Positions 42,833-64,000 of a stretch of 64,000 nucleotides of DNA are shown one piece after another. Source of the stretch: Haematococcus lacustris (lineage: Eukaryota > Chlorophyta > Chlorophyceae > Chlamydomonadales > Haematococcaceae). The first letter of the stretch is position 1. Every line of letters starts with the position of its first letter. The stretch spans positions 2,857,425 to 2,921,424 of the forward strand of contig JASKMD010000015.1 in NCBI GenBank assembly GCA_030144725.1, in the 5' to 3' direction. The position numbers were made by a program, and so were the translations under genes. The notes below the pieces were generated by a model, which made no database searches, was not told the origin of the DNA, and saw only the letters and a program-made list of their open reading frames with translations.

Positions 42833-43313
42833 CTTTAGTTGCTTGAGAGGTAGCGCTTCAAGAGGTCTTGTGCGTAGAAGGCTTGGATGCCAAGTCCAAG
42901 CTAAAGCCGAAATTCTGCGAACTGGGCTGTGTGATGTACAAATACGCCCGACAGCCGTCTACGCACGCTGCCGTGTATGTGCACTGCCACATCCAGCAAA
43001 TACTACCACTAAGGCAGCCCGACAGTTACTAGATGCCAGCTGACTGCTGTCTGACGCTCGACGACTAGCACACTGATCAAAGTGGAGCGCAAGAGGGCCG
43101 ACAGCGGCCTCCAATCAATGCAGGATGTCGAAGTGGGGGGGGATCGATCCGTTGCAGCATCTTTGGACAAGGGAGAGCTGGGCAGAACCCGGGCTACTTC
43201 CCATCGCCCCTCCAGAGAAGGCCCACATAGAGAAGTGTGCACTAGATGCAGGCATGCAACTGGGCGGGTACAGTGCAAAACTAACAAGGCCACAGTTGTC
43301 GCCATTGCCATAG
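42833..43313. other. Probable divergent promoter and 5' exon region of YJU2 and the COV1-like gene
   Basis: YJU2 leaves to the left and the COV1-like gene to the right. The first exon of the latter (N-terminal cytosolic part) should lie here, but I could not fix its start or donor. ORFs from 43082 and 43125 are candidates. Confidence 0.4.
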
Positions 43314-47734
<4,421 letters not shown>

Positions 47735-48928
47735 CCCACACCCATGGCCGTGAGTGCGGGGTGTTGTGGCTACAGCTGCTAGACGGTGTTTGGCGTTAGG
47801 CGGACTGATAGGCGGGCGTTCTAAGTGGCCATGCGAGAAGTGGCTAGTGTGAGGTGGAGTGTGCTTTGTTGGTGCCATGTGACTATTACATCCATGTCGA
47901 TGACGATGACTGCGGTTGCTTGGTTTGAAAGTCTAGTTGCCAGGTGTGACGGGCTTGGGGTGCGTGACGCATGTGCGGAAAGGGGCTATGTAACGGAGGT
48001 CAAAGTATCTAAATTACAAGGGTACTGGGCCAAGGTTGCAACTTGGCAAAGATGACAAACAGGGCACGGCTTACCTGCGAGAGCGGGTGGACGAAACAGG
48101 ACCCGGGTTATACAGGAGTCTGAGCGAAGCTACCTGCCTCTACCCTCACAAAGCCTCAAGTACCTAAACTTTAGGCTACAGCCATACACACTCTAAATGA
48201 GGGACGTGAAAGGAGGAAATGTGAATGTAGTTTGTAAACTCCTGTGCTCGGTGCATCCGCCTAAGTTCGGAGCACCTTGCACAGAGGACAGCATTAGCAT
48301 CCACTGCCAAGAGTGTACAAATACTCAGTTCGCTATCAGGCCCCTTGTCCCTCACTAGGGCCTCCATTTGAGCCGGACTATCAGTCAAGCATCCTATCAG
48401 TCACGCATGCTATCAGTCAAGCATGCAAGCCAGTTTTAATAACCCAAGCCGTCCATGCTGCGCATGTCCACTACATGATACCTGGCAGCTGCCCCTGCAA
48501 GCTCCTACACAACTAGCACACAACTAGCTGGCTCGATAGCTGGCTCGATAGCAGGCGCAGCACCCCGTCAGGCACCCGCATACTGGGCCAAGCCACCCCT
48601 GAGTGAGACCTTATCAACACAAGCCTAACATGAATCATCCCATGTTCGACGCAGTACAGACGCTAGCACACCCCTCTTGTGCACATCAGCGGCAATAGTG
48701 CTCAGTGGCAAACAGTGGCACACAACAGGCACACACAACGCGCCGCTGCCTGCAGCCTGACACACACGCAGCCAGCAGCGGGCAGCAGCAGCCGGCAGCA
48801 GGCCAGAGGGGGCGGCAGCTGGCAGGAAGCTGGTGAGCTCTGGCAGCTGGCAGTGGCACACGATAGGCACCAATGAACAATGCCAAGCCTGGCAGGTGCG
48901 AGGAATGCCGTCGCGGTCCGCAGCCAAA
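47735..48928. other. Intergenic between the COV1-like gene and MAPKKK 3' ends
   Basis: Convergent 3' ends of the two genes. Some short repeats (GCATGCTATCAGTCA near 48395-48425; CAACTAGCTGGCTCGATAG near 48520-48550). No gene recognised. Confidence 0.45.
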
Positions 48929-56335
<7,407 letters not shown>

Positions 56336-56901
56336 CCACGCTCACATCCTCAGCGAGCATACCATGCCGCGGCTTGGCCGGGTATTGAACGCGGTGAGCA
56401 AACACTTGACGGAGCTCGGGAAAAACCTGGGGGCGGGCATCGGTTCTACAAAACCTGCGCCATGTCGACTCCGAGCCTAAGAGATGTGCAAGTCTTATCC
56501 TTGAACATCATGACATGTAGGGCACTTCAGGAAAACTCCAAACATAGTGGAAAGGCTGACATAGTGGAAAGGCTGAAACATGAAGGAAACTCGCATTTGC
56601 ATGTGCAGTCAAATGCAGTGTGTGGACACCTAACCTAAACCTGGTTGGCTAGTCTGGTGTCAAACCGGTCCTCGCCAGCCTCGGCTCTTGGGGCTGGTGC
56701 GGTGACGACGAGTCTGCAAGGCAAGGCTGGTGCCATCAGTGCTGGCAGAGAACGCTTTGCATGGATTCCAATGAAATTGGGTCCGGGACGGGCTCAGGGT
56801 CCCTCAGGTCCATCACGTCTGACTCAGGGTGGGGAGGTAGCAGTGTTAGAACTGGTAGGCCAGGACACTTAAAACTGTGCTTTGACTTGTGTGCTTGCAA
56901 G
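56336..56901. other. Upstream of MAPKKK; 5' side of Fanzor remnant
   Basis: Probably contains the MAPKKK promoter. I looked for a RuvC-I motif for the Fanzor fragment and found none. No other gene recognised. Confidence 0.4.
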
Positions 56902-57954
56902 TGGCTGCGAATGTGGGAGGTACACCTGGACCCCAAGTGGGCAGAGCAGCGGCTGAGGCTGTACGGAGCCCAGGACCGGGCACTGCAGCAGTTCTTCAGG
57001 AAGGTGAGGGTGGTTGGGTGGGTGGTAGGGAGGGTAAGGGACTGAGAGGTGGTGGGTGAAAGTGTAGTTGAGGTGAAAGAGTAGTTGACTATGCCATGCC
57101 TAACCTGGTGCCACAATGTCAGCCACCATGTGTGTGCCTTGCGTGCATGGCTGCAGCGGGAGGAGGAGATGGCTGAGGTGTCCATGGAGCGCCATGGGCA
57201 TGCCAAGCAGCTGGTGGTCTTCTTTGGCTCTGCTAGCATGAGCACCAGGGGTGGGTGGGGTGCTGATGCGGTGCTGCGGGCCTGCTGCAAGGTGGTGTGC
57301 AGGCCCAGGGGCACAGGCCAGCTGCGGGGCAGGGTGGTGCTTGTGGATGAGCACCGCACCACCCGGGTCAGCTCAGCAGTGAATGACCAGCAGCCATGTG
57401 AGGAGGAGCTGGACCATGAGCACCCCACCAGGCCTGCAGGCTGGAAGCCACCAGCAGGGCAGGTGGACCTCCGCCTGCTGCGCCCAGCCTGGAGCCAGCA
57501 ACGTGACCAGCCAGTGCGGGGCCTGATGTGGTGCCCAGTAGTGGCCCCCCGCAAGCCCCCACAGGCCCCATGCTGCAGCCAGGCAGCCACACAGCCTGCA
57601 GCCTCAGAGCCAGGGCCCAGCACTCCCCCTCCAGCCGAGCGCAGCCAGCGCACTGAGGCTGAGCAGGCAGCTGAGCCCACCCAGCCCACCAAGGGCAATG
57701 GCAAGGGTCAGGTCAAGGCTGCCAAAGCCAAGCCAGCACCACAGCCAGGCAGGTGGCTAGACAGGGACTGCAATGCAGCATTGAACATGCAGCGCATTGG
57801 GGAGAGCAGGTGGCGCCCGCTGGAGCTGTGCTACTGGCCTGACCAGGGAGCTCTGCCAGCCAAGGGCAAGGAGTACCCTGGCCTGGGCTACAAGTGGCTG
57901 CGAGATAAGCCACCCAAGGCCCAGCAGCCGCAGCAGCCTGCTGAGGCACAGTAG
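56902..57954 (+). pseudogene. Fanzor (eukaryotic TnpB-like nuclease), 5'-truncated
   Basis: Two exons, 56902-57003 and 57157-57954, join in phase 0 across a GT-AG intron and stay open for 299 codons plus stop. The sequence follows the Fanzor C-terminal order: a helical segment ending LQQFFRK, LVVFFGSASMSTRGG, the RuvC-II-like VDEHRTT, and the RuvC-III-like LDRDCNAALNM. Known Fanzors are RNA-guided DNA nucleases carried by transposons. Here the RuvC-I region and N-terminus are missing. The Cys positions that bind zinc after the E-x-RTS motif are replaced (RVSSAV). A low-complexity insert separates the motifs. It is therefore likely a decayed, inactive copy. Two smaller remnants lie at 31800-32220 and 32556-32763. 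Confidence 0.65.
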
Positions 57955-58098
57955 TGTGTGCCCCCCCCATCTGAGCTGTCAACAGCTGTCAATCAGTGCA
58001 TGTCTTTCATGCCAAATCTACACTATAACCCTAACAGGTCAGGCAATAATGTAGGTGGTAGGCGCTCGTGCACCATGTCCATGTGCATTGGGTATACT

Positions 58099-58150
58099 CA
58101 GGAGTCCCCAACATGGGGTTGGTAATCTTCATGCAAATACTCACTCTATA
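58099..58150 (+). mobile_element. Diverged solo left end of hAT element
   Basis: CAGGAGTCCCCAACATGGGG and the following ~30 bp match the left terminus at 6997. Similarity fades after about 50 bp. It lies just beyond the 3' flank of the Fanzor remnant. Confidence 0.65.
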
Positions 58151-58675
58151 CTGCACCGTTTTCGATAGCGTTTGTCACATTGGCACCGGCAAATTACTAC
58201 GCGTCTACTGGCAAGCGGCGCGTTAATCCTTGCAAGTGAGGCCATGCCGGCGCAAGCGATCGCGGACACACCTCAGCTGCTCACAACCGATTGTGCTAGT
58301 GCTATGTAGCGGCATCAGTGATGGAGCTGCGCTTGCTATCGAGCCAGAAGTACAATCAATGTTTAGCCCGCCAGGCTCACTCCGCAAGCCTTTCATTGGT
58401 GCAGGCGGTGTCGGAGGACCGTCGTTGGGCAAGTTGACACTCGACATTGCTGCGAGGTGCGAATGGAAAGAGGTCTCTCTAGCCAGCCACACAGAAAAAG
58501 GGACCCCCTTGCACATGTCGGCATGTTGTGAGCTGACCACTATGACTTTCCAGACTTTCGAGTGTCAACATTGTTCCTAACTCAACGACACTGCTGTTGG
58601 AGAAGAAAGCACGTCATTTCATTGAGTAGGCTTGAGGGAACATACCTTGGCGTGACCTAACTTTGCCTTGCAGTG
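58151..58675. other. No recognisable gene
   Basis: Short ORFs on both strands (58230-58580 plus and 58223-58540 minus) lack family resemblance; at most one can be real. Confidence 0.35.
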
Positions 58676-59121
58676 CTGACTAGCCCAACCGGACCACCCC
58701 CTGGCAGCCCCACCCCCTCCCAGCCCCAGCCCCACCCCCTCCCACCCCCTCCCACCCCCTCCCAGCCCCAGCCCCTGGGCAGCAGCAGGCAGCTGGTGCT
58801 GGTGATGCCCCTGACCTGCCCCCCCCTCCTGCTGCACCCCCCTGGCAGCAGCAGGCAGCTGGTGCTGGTGCCGCCCCTGACCTGCCCCCCCCTCCTGCTG
58901 CACCCCCTGGGCAGCAGCAGGCAGCTGGTGCTGGTGCTGCCCCTGACCTGCCCCCCCCTCCTGCTGCACCCCCCTGGCAGCAGCAGACAGCTGGTGCTGG
59001 TGCTGCCCCTGGGCTGCCCACCCCTCCAGCGGAGCAGCAGGGGGTCAGGACGGAGCTGGACACAAGCTTGACACGCAAGCGGAGGGCGGGCGGGAGGGAT
59101 CGGACCCAACATGTCGAGCAA
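58676..59121 (+). other. Possible exon with 22-residue repeats
   Basis: One plus-strand frame is open through four in-frame 66-bp repeats and continues (TELDTSLTRKRRAGG) to a donor-like CAAG|GTAACG at 59121. Starts and neighbouring exons were not found, so coding status is unproven. On composition it would be a Pro/Gln/Ala-rich linker. Confidence 0.35.
58780..59043 (+). repeat. Four tandem 66-bp repeats
   Basis: Units start at 58780, 58846, 58912 and 58978 and encode QQQAAGAGxAPDLPPPPAA-type repeats in one frame. The exact 66-bp spacing keeps the frame. Confidence 0.93.
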
Positions 59122-60129
59122 GGTAACGTAGCAGTGTCCTACACACCTTGAGTGGCCTTACCGAGTGGCCAGGTAGTAGGTACTACTCACGAAGCGGTCA
59201 AGCAATGCAGCAGCCTTGTATACTTCCGAGCATGGGTGGGATGCGTCGTTACATCGGTTTGGCGTGCCATGTGCATTGTTTTGACTGCGGCGACTGTCCC
59301 TGACTGTTTGCAGAGGCTACTGGGCCACGTCGGTCGCGGCGGTCGGTCGCGGCGAGGCCCGCATGAGCAAAACTGGCATGAATTTGAATGTCAAGATTTG
59401 AGCCGCCATAGCACTCAGCACACTGCACAATATTTAATGTTACAAGCTGCACCGCATAGCTGACAGAGTCCTCTATCCAGGGATGTGCGAAACGTAAATA
59501 GAGACCATGTGGCTGAGACGCGGCGTCGTTTTGATTACCAGGGGTCGGTTTCCTATCATTTCCTGCCATTTTTTGAAAGTTGGGGTCGCCTGAGGTATAC
59601 TCCACAAAGCCCATTAACAACATTTGAGTCGGGCCACTAGTGGTCCCTAGTATTCCCGCTAGTGGCTGCTAGGGGCCACTACTGGTCCGGCTCAAATGGA
59701 GGCCCTAGCGAGGGACACGGGGGCTGCGAATAATACTTAGGCGGTCCGGGTCAATGGAATCGCAGCCTGCATTTGCCCTTCAGTAAGGAGGGGGACGCAT
59801 AATGTTTACGGAGTAAGAGAGCCAGAAGATGACACACCTTGTATGTCAGAACTAGGTGGTGCGCATGCAACTTCTTCGAATGCATGACTCAGTTTTCCTG
59901 AAGAGTTCTGTGTTAGTCCTGCTATACAGTCCGCTGTAACACGTAAAACACTAGCTACTTTGTATTCTGCACGCGACTATGGACCCGCCCTGGGGGCGCC
60001 AGGCGCCTGTGACTGAGCACGTAGCATTCCCCACTTGGGGCATTCCCCACAAGTGCGGACGGAGCTGCTGAAGTCTGAACTTTGGCAGATCTTTTGTGTT
60101 GTTCAGCTGAGCGGTTTGTGCCTTGCAGC
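59122..60129. other. Intergenic; probable YLPM1-like promoter at right
   Basis: Contains the hairpin at 59621-59698. No gene recognised. The 200 bp before 60130 should include the YLPM1-like 5' UTR; a CAG precedes the ATG, so an upstream non-coding exon is possible. Confidence 0.4.
59621..59698. repeat. Imperfect palindrome
   Basis: CATTTGAGTCGGGCCACTAG pairs with CTCAAATG and preceding bases at the right end. Nested GGCCACTA/TAGTGG words add further pairing. Possibly a small foldback element. Confidence 0.65.
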
Positions 60130-61530
60130 ATGCCGCAAGGAGGTTATCCCCCAGTACCTGTGCACGACGAGCATCGTGAGCGATTTTGGGGGCAGCCGCA
60201 GCCTTGGTCGCAGCACCCTTACGCAGCGACGACGCAGCATCATTTTGGAGCCACGCAGCATGGGCTGCTGCAATACAATGTATCACACGGTTTCCAACCT
60301 CCATTCCATAGTGCACCACCCCCGCAGCAACCCATGCAGCAGCAACAGCAGCAGCGGCCGCAAACAATGCAGCAAACAATGCAGCAACCCTTAGCGCCAC
60401 AGCCCCGTTCTGGCTTCTCCCAGCCTCATCCCCAGCCACACCCCCAGCCACACTCCCAGCCTCACCAGGGGGCTGCCAGCCAGCCCCAGGTCCAATCCCT
60501 GCTACAAGCGCCAGCGCCAGCGCATGCCGACCCATACATCTGGGGCACAGCCGGCCGGCCCATCATCCAGGTCCAGCCCCTACAGCAGCAGAGTGTGCGT
60601 CTGCAGTCTAGCCACAGTCCCCTGTTGCAGCAGCCCCCAACCGAGGCGGCACCGCAGTATGGCATGGCTGGGAGGCCAGCTGAAAATTCAGCAGCATGGC
60701 AGCCACCCTACCCAGCCCTGGCAGTGAGACCCCAGGCTGACCATGTTCCTGAGCAGCACCACATGGCTCAGCCGACAGCAACCGCCCAACAGTACCATGC
60801 ACCTCAGCCACCACCACCCCTGCCCCCGCACCCCCCACAGCAGACAATTGTTCAACAGCCATCCCTGCCCGCACAGGCCCATTGTGGGCCGGCCAATCGT
60901 ACAGGCCAGCTGCAAGCCGCGCCGCCACTGCCCGTACCAGACCAAGCCCACGTGCCCTCCTGGCCAGCCGTCCCTGCTGACCCAGCATCCGGCGCCCCCC
61001 CTCTGCCACCTCCTGATGATGCAGCACCACCCCTTCCACCCTCCCATCAGCAGCAGCCAGAACTCCAGGCCCTTCCACCCTCATACCCACAACCAGAACA
61101 GCAGCAGCAGCAGCAGCAGCAGTATGCTCACATGCTGGATTGGTACCAGCAGCATGGGCCAAGCAAGGCAGGTCCTGAAGAGGAGCCCTCACAGCAGCCA
61201 CCACCACCCACCCCGTGCCTGGCTGCCTGTTCAGGCTATGGTGGGGGGCCTGGCGTAGCCTCAGCCGCCGCCAGCACCAGCAGTGCCCCACAGCAGCAGC
61301 AGCAGCAGCTGGAGTGCCATCAGCTGCCACCGCACATGCAGTCACTCTTGCAGCAGCAGCAGCAGCAGCACCTGCTGCTCCCGCCTCATATGCAGATGCA
61401 CTATACGCAGCAGAGGCAACAGCACTACCAGCAGCAAGAGCAGCAGCAGCAGCAGCGACAGCAAGAACAGCAGCAACAGCAGGAGCTGCAGCAGCAGTAT
61501 CAGCAGCAGCAGCAGCAATACCATGTGCAT

Positions 61531-61561
<31 letters not shown>

Positions 61562-62963
61562 TAAGCCAGCCATATAGCCTGCCCTCCTTCCAGCCCCCTC
61601 CCCCCCAACCGGTCCTTCCCTCCAGCAACCCACCCACCCCCTCCCTCCCCACCCCCTCCCCAGCCCCTCCCAGCCTCCCACCCACCCGACTACCCGCTCA
61701 CTCTCCCCCGGTCCCCCCCGCTGCGGACAGCCCACGCCTGCCTGCCCCCACCCCTCCCACACAGCCCAACACAGCCGCCGTGAAGCAGCAGCTGGAGGCC
61801 CTGCGGCCCCTGGTGGACGCCGCCTCCCTGCTGCGCCGGCCACACAGATCCACGCGGCCTGCCAAGCTGCTGGTCATCTTGCGTGGGCTGCCGGGCAGCG
61901 GCAAGTCCTACATTGCACGCAAGCTGAGGGATGTGGAGGTGGAGGAGGGCGGGGAGCCACCACGCATACACACCATCGACGACTACTTCATGGCGGTGGG
62001 CTCGTACTGCATGCATGCCTGCGTGCGCTTGTCACAGGGTTGTATTGCTGGTCCCATATGTCACTCTACAACCCACCACCTTGAACCGTCTGACACTGGC
62101 GGTCTAAGGGCACCAAGAGCAGCAAAGGAGGGCTGGGGTGCCCTCTAAAATGCCTGCCGACCTCTTCTCTGCCACCCCTTACACCATCACTGCTGGCATA
62201 TCACGAAGAAGTAAAGAGGGGAAGACCTTGCTGATCGCGCACAGCAGCGGCAGCGACAGCAGCAGCATTGATGGGATTGAGCAGCGGCAGCAGCAGCAGC
62301 GGTCCGGGGATACAGCATGGCCGCAGCAACAGCAGTCAGGGGCTAGCAGTCAGGGGCTCCCCTGCTGCGCTTCCACCCTGTGTGTGTGTCAGGGTGTGAG
62401 CAGGACAGCGTGGGCATGGCATCGTCAGTGCGGGTGCAGCATGCGCAGTGTGAGGTGGGGTGTCGTGGTGCCTTGCAGGAGGTGGAGAAGGAGGTGGAGG
62501 AGGAAGGGTCAGGGCAGCGTGGCAAGCCCCGCAAGCGCACCATCACGGTCATGGAGTATGAGTATGATGCGAGCATGGAAGGTGCGAACATTGATCAGGC
62601 GTGGGTGCATGACCCATGGGGTGTGCATGGAAGGTGCTTGGAAGGTGCATGGAGAATGTGATTGATGCTGCATCACAGCAGCTCCCCCGCATCAAGCTAA
62701 GCACCCGCCTGCCTGCAGCACCCCTCACCCTCCCTGTTGTTTACCATGTCACGCTCGCCTCCACCGCTCAGAACGCTTTGCAAAGCTGTTGCTGCACACT
62801 GCTGTGACACCGGGCCAACCCTTGTGGCCGCCTCCCTGCCTGCAACTCACCAGCCTGCCAGCCAGCCAGCCAGCCTGCCAGCCAGCCAGCCAGCCTGCCA
62901 GCCAGCCAGCCTGCCAGCCAGCCAGCCTGCCAGCCAGCCAGCCTGCCAGCCAGCCTGCCTGCT

Positions 62964-63007
<44 letters not shown>

Positions 63008-63341
63008 TGCCAGCCAGCCAGCCTGCCTGTGGCCTGCTGCCCGCCTGCTTCCCTCTCCTCAGCCGCCTATCACAAGAGCCTCGTAAGGGCGGTGAGCCGC
63101 ACCCTGGAAGAGGGCCGCTTCCCCTTTGTCATCATGGACGCACCCAACATGAAGCTGTCAGAGTGCCAGGAGGTGCTGGGGGCTGCCCAGGTGGGGCCAG
63201 GCAGGGACAGATGCTGGCACGCTGGTGACTGGCTGCAAGGGGCGGTGCAGGGCTGTCGGCCTGGGGCAGCAGGGGGCCACGGGAGGAGGGGGAGGGGCCA
63301 TGCCGCGCTGCTTTCCCGGCATTGCCATACCCTGTTTGTCA

Positions 63342-63378
<37 letters not shown>

Positions 63379-63577
63379 TGACCTTTCTGGCCTCAGCGCT
63401 GGCGCTACGAGGCGCTGCTGCTGCAGCCCCTGGAGACCGACCCCGTCCTCTGCGCCCGGCGCAACGTGCACGGACGCACCCTGCCTCAGCTGCAGGCCCT
63501 GGCACAGCAGTGGGAGGCCCCTCCCCCGCTGTACAAGGTGCTGGACGTCAGGTCCCTGTTCCAGGCCACAGTCACGG
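60130..63577 (+). CDS. YLPM1-like protein with P-loop kinase domain, 3' end outside the visible model
   Basis: Four exons: 60130-61995, 62479-62581, 63063-63190 and 63397-63577, all GT-AG with matching phases (759 codons and one base). The first ~560 residues are Gln/Pro-rich with CAG-coded runs, as in YLPM1/ZAP3. A P-loop GLPGSGKS (586-593) follows ILR, then IDDYFMA, EVEKEVEEE, VMEYEYDASMEAAYHKSL, RFPFVIMDAPN and CARRNVHGRTL. The order and wording match the vertebrate YLPM1 C-terminal nucleoside-kinase-like domain, a nuclear protein linked to PP1 and chromatin. The remaining exons lie beyond 63577 and probably past the window end. Start chosen at the first ATG (MPQGGYPPVPVHDEH). The alternative leader from a TTG at 60082 was rejected. 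Confidence 0.88.
62851..63030. repeat. CAGC/CTGC tetranucleotide array
   Basis: Mixed CCAGCCAGCCTG higher-order units in the YLPM1-like intron 2, ending about 30 bp before the exon 3 acceptor. Confidence 0.93.
63342..63377. repeat. CCTG tetranucleotide array
   Basis: About nine units in the YLPM1-like intron 3, 20 bp upstream of the acceptor, where it may serve as the polypyrimidine-rich region. Confidence 0.92.
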
Positions 63578-64000
63578 GTGAGTCACACCGGGTGGTGGTG
63601 GGGGTCATGCTAGGGTCCTTGATGCGGGTTTATGCTGGGGAGGGCATGCTGGGGAGGGCATGCTGGGGAGGGCATGCTGGGGAGGGCATGCTGCAGGGGC
63701 TACTGCAGGGTGGGTGTGCTGAGGTGTGCAGCCATGACCCATGTTTTGAGTTAGACTTTAAGCAGCTGCCCACCCACAGCTGCCTACACACACTCAGCCC
63801 CTGCTGTGCTCCCTGTCTTGCCACTTGTTGTCCGGCGCATGATGGCACCTTGGAGCCCCTGCCCCCTTACCTTGCTGCTCCCCCTCATCTCATTGCTGCT
63901 GCCAGACTGTGTCATGCCGCAGCACACAAGCTGTGCTGGCACTTTCAGCGGTGCAGGTCGCTCTGTGCAGACTCTGCTGCTGCCTGTGCTGCTTACCACC
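63578..64000. other. Intron or downstream part of the YLPM1-like gene
   Basis: Holds about four 14-bp repeats of ATGCTGGGGAGGGC (63632-63693). No further exon could be placed with confidence. Confidence 0.4.

Noticed and set aside
61561..61593. GTAAGC...CAG considered as an intron in the YLPM1-like exon 1
   Set aside because: Only 33 bp, too short for splicing, and the frame is open through it.
60608..61843. Minus-strand ORF of 411 codons
   Set aside because: Ala-rich shadow of the CAG-coded YLPM1-like exon, with no independent similarity.

Overview
The window looks like nuclear DNA of a green alga, most likely a chlamydomonadalean of the Chlamydomonas/Haematococcus kind. The case rests on GC-rich, intron-dense genes packed with simple-sequence arrays, a plant-type ANP/NPK1-like MAPKKK, a plant-type COV1/LCV membrane protein, a CtpA-like protease with a lumen-type leader, and a Dualen/RandI-type retrotransposon, a group first described from Chlamydomonas. 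The species is inference. Gene models were read by eye; a model is called firm only where splice phases close exactly.

Left third (1-25.6 kb) is a transposon nest. Two hAT-type elements in opposite orientation (377-1702 and 6996-10040) share long terminal regions. A TIR element (5237-6383; a fuller copy lies at 46504-47308) carries a 347-bp MITE. A 1.2-kb segment is duplicated (5799-6995 and 10808-11990). The main item is a near-complete 12.5-kb non-LTR retrotransposon (12951-25495). Its ORF1 (1,769 aa) has a 2A-type motif followed by two Josephin-like cysteine-protease domains. Its ORF2 (2,395 aa) has an AP-type endonuclease, reverse transcriptase, PHD finger, RNase H, a CCHC knuckle and a restriction-like endonuclease, with key residues present throughout. 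Only one host fragment, the C-terminal exon of a class 3 lipase-like gene (2452-4290, minus), survives here.

Middle and right (25.6-64 kb) is mostly host genes: a Ser/Pro/Gln-rich protein of unknown function (27277-30775, plus); a CtpA-like carboxy-terminal processing protease (about 33690-37845, minus) cut by a 500-N gap; the splicing factor YJU2/CCDC94 (39765-42832, minus; 5 exons, 454 aa); a COV1/LCV (DUF502) membrane protein (43314-47734, plus); an ANP-type MAPKKK (48929-56335, minus; 13 exons, 921 aa); and a YLPM1-like protein with a P-loop kinase domain (60130 to beyond 63577, plus). Between them lie three decayed Fanzor (eukaryotic TnpB-like nuclease) remnants (31800-32220 minus, 32556-32763 plus, 56902-57954 plus).

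Host introns are heavily loaded with tandem arrays: 246 uninterrupted CTG units in a COV1 intron, about 121 copies of a pentamer filling MAPKKK intron 1, and hexamer, pentamer and tetramer arrays in CtpA, YJU2 and YLPM1. On the sense strand these arrays are C-rich and mostly G-poor. Several introns appear to use GC-AG boundaries. No rRNA, tRNA or CRISPR array was seen.
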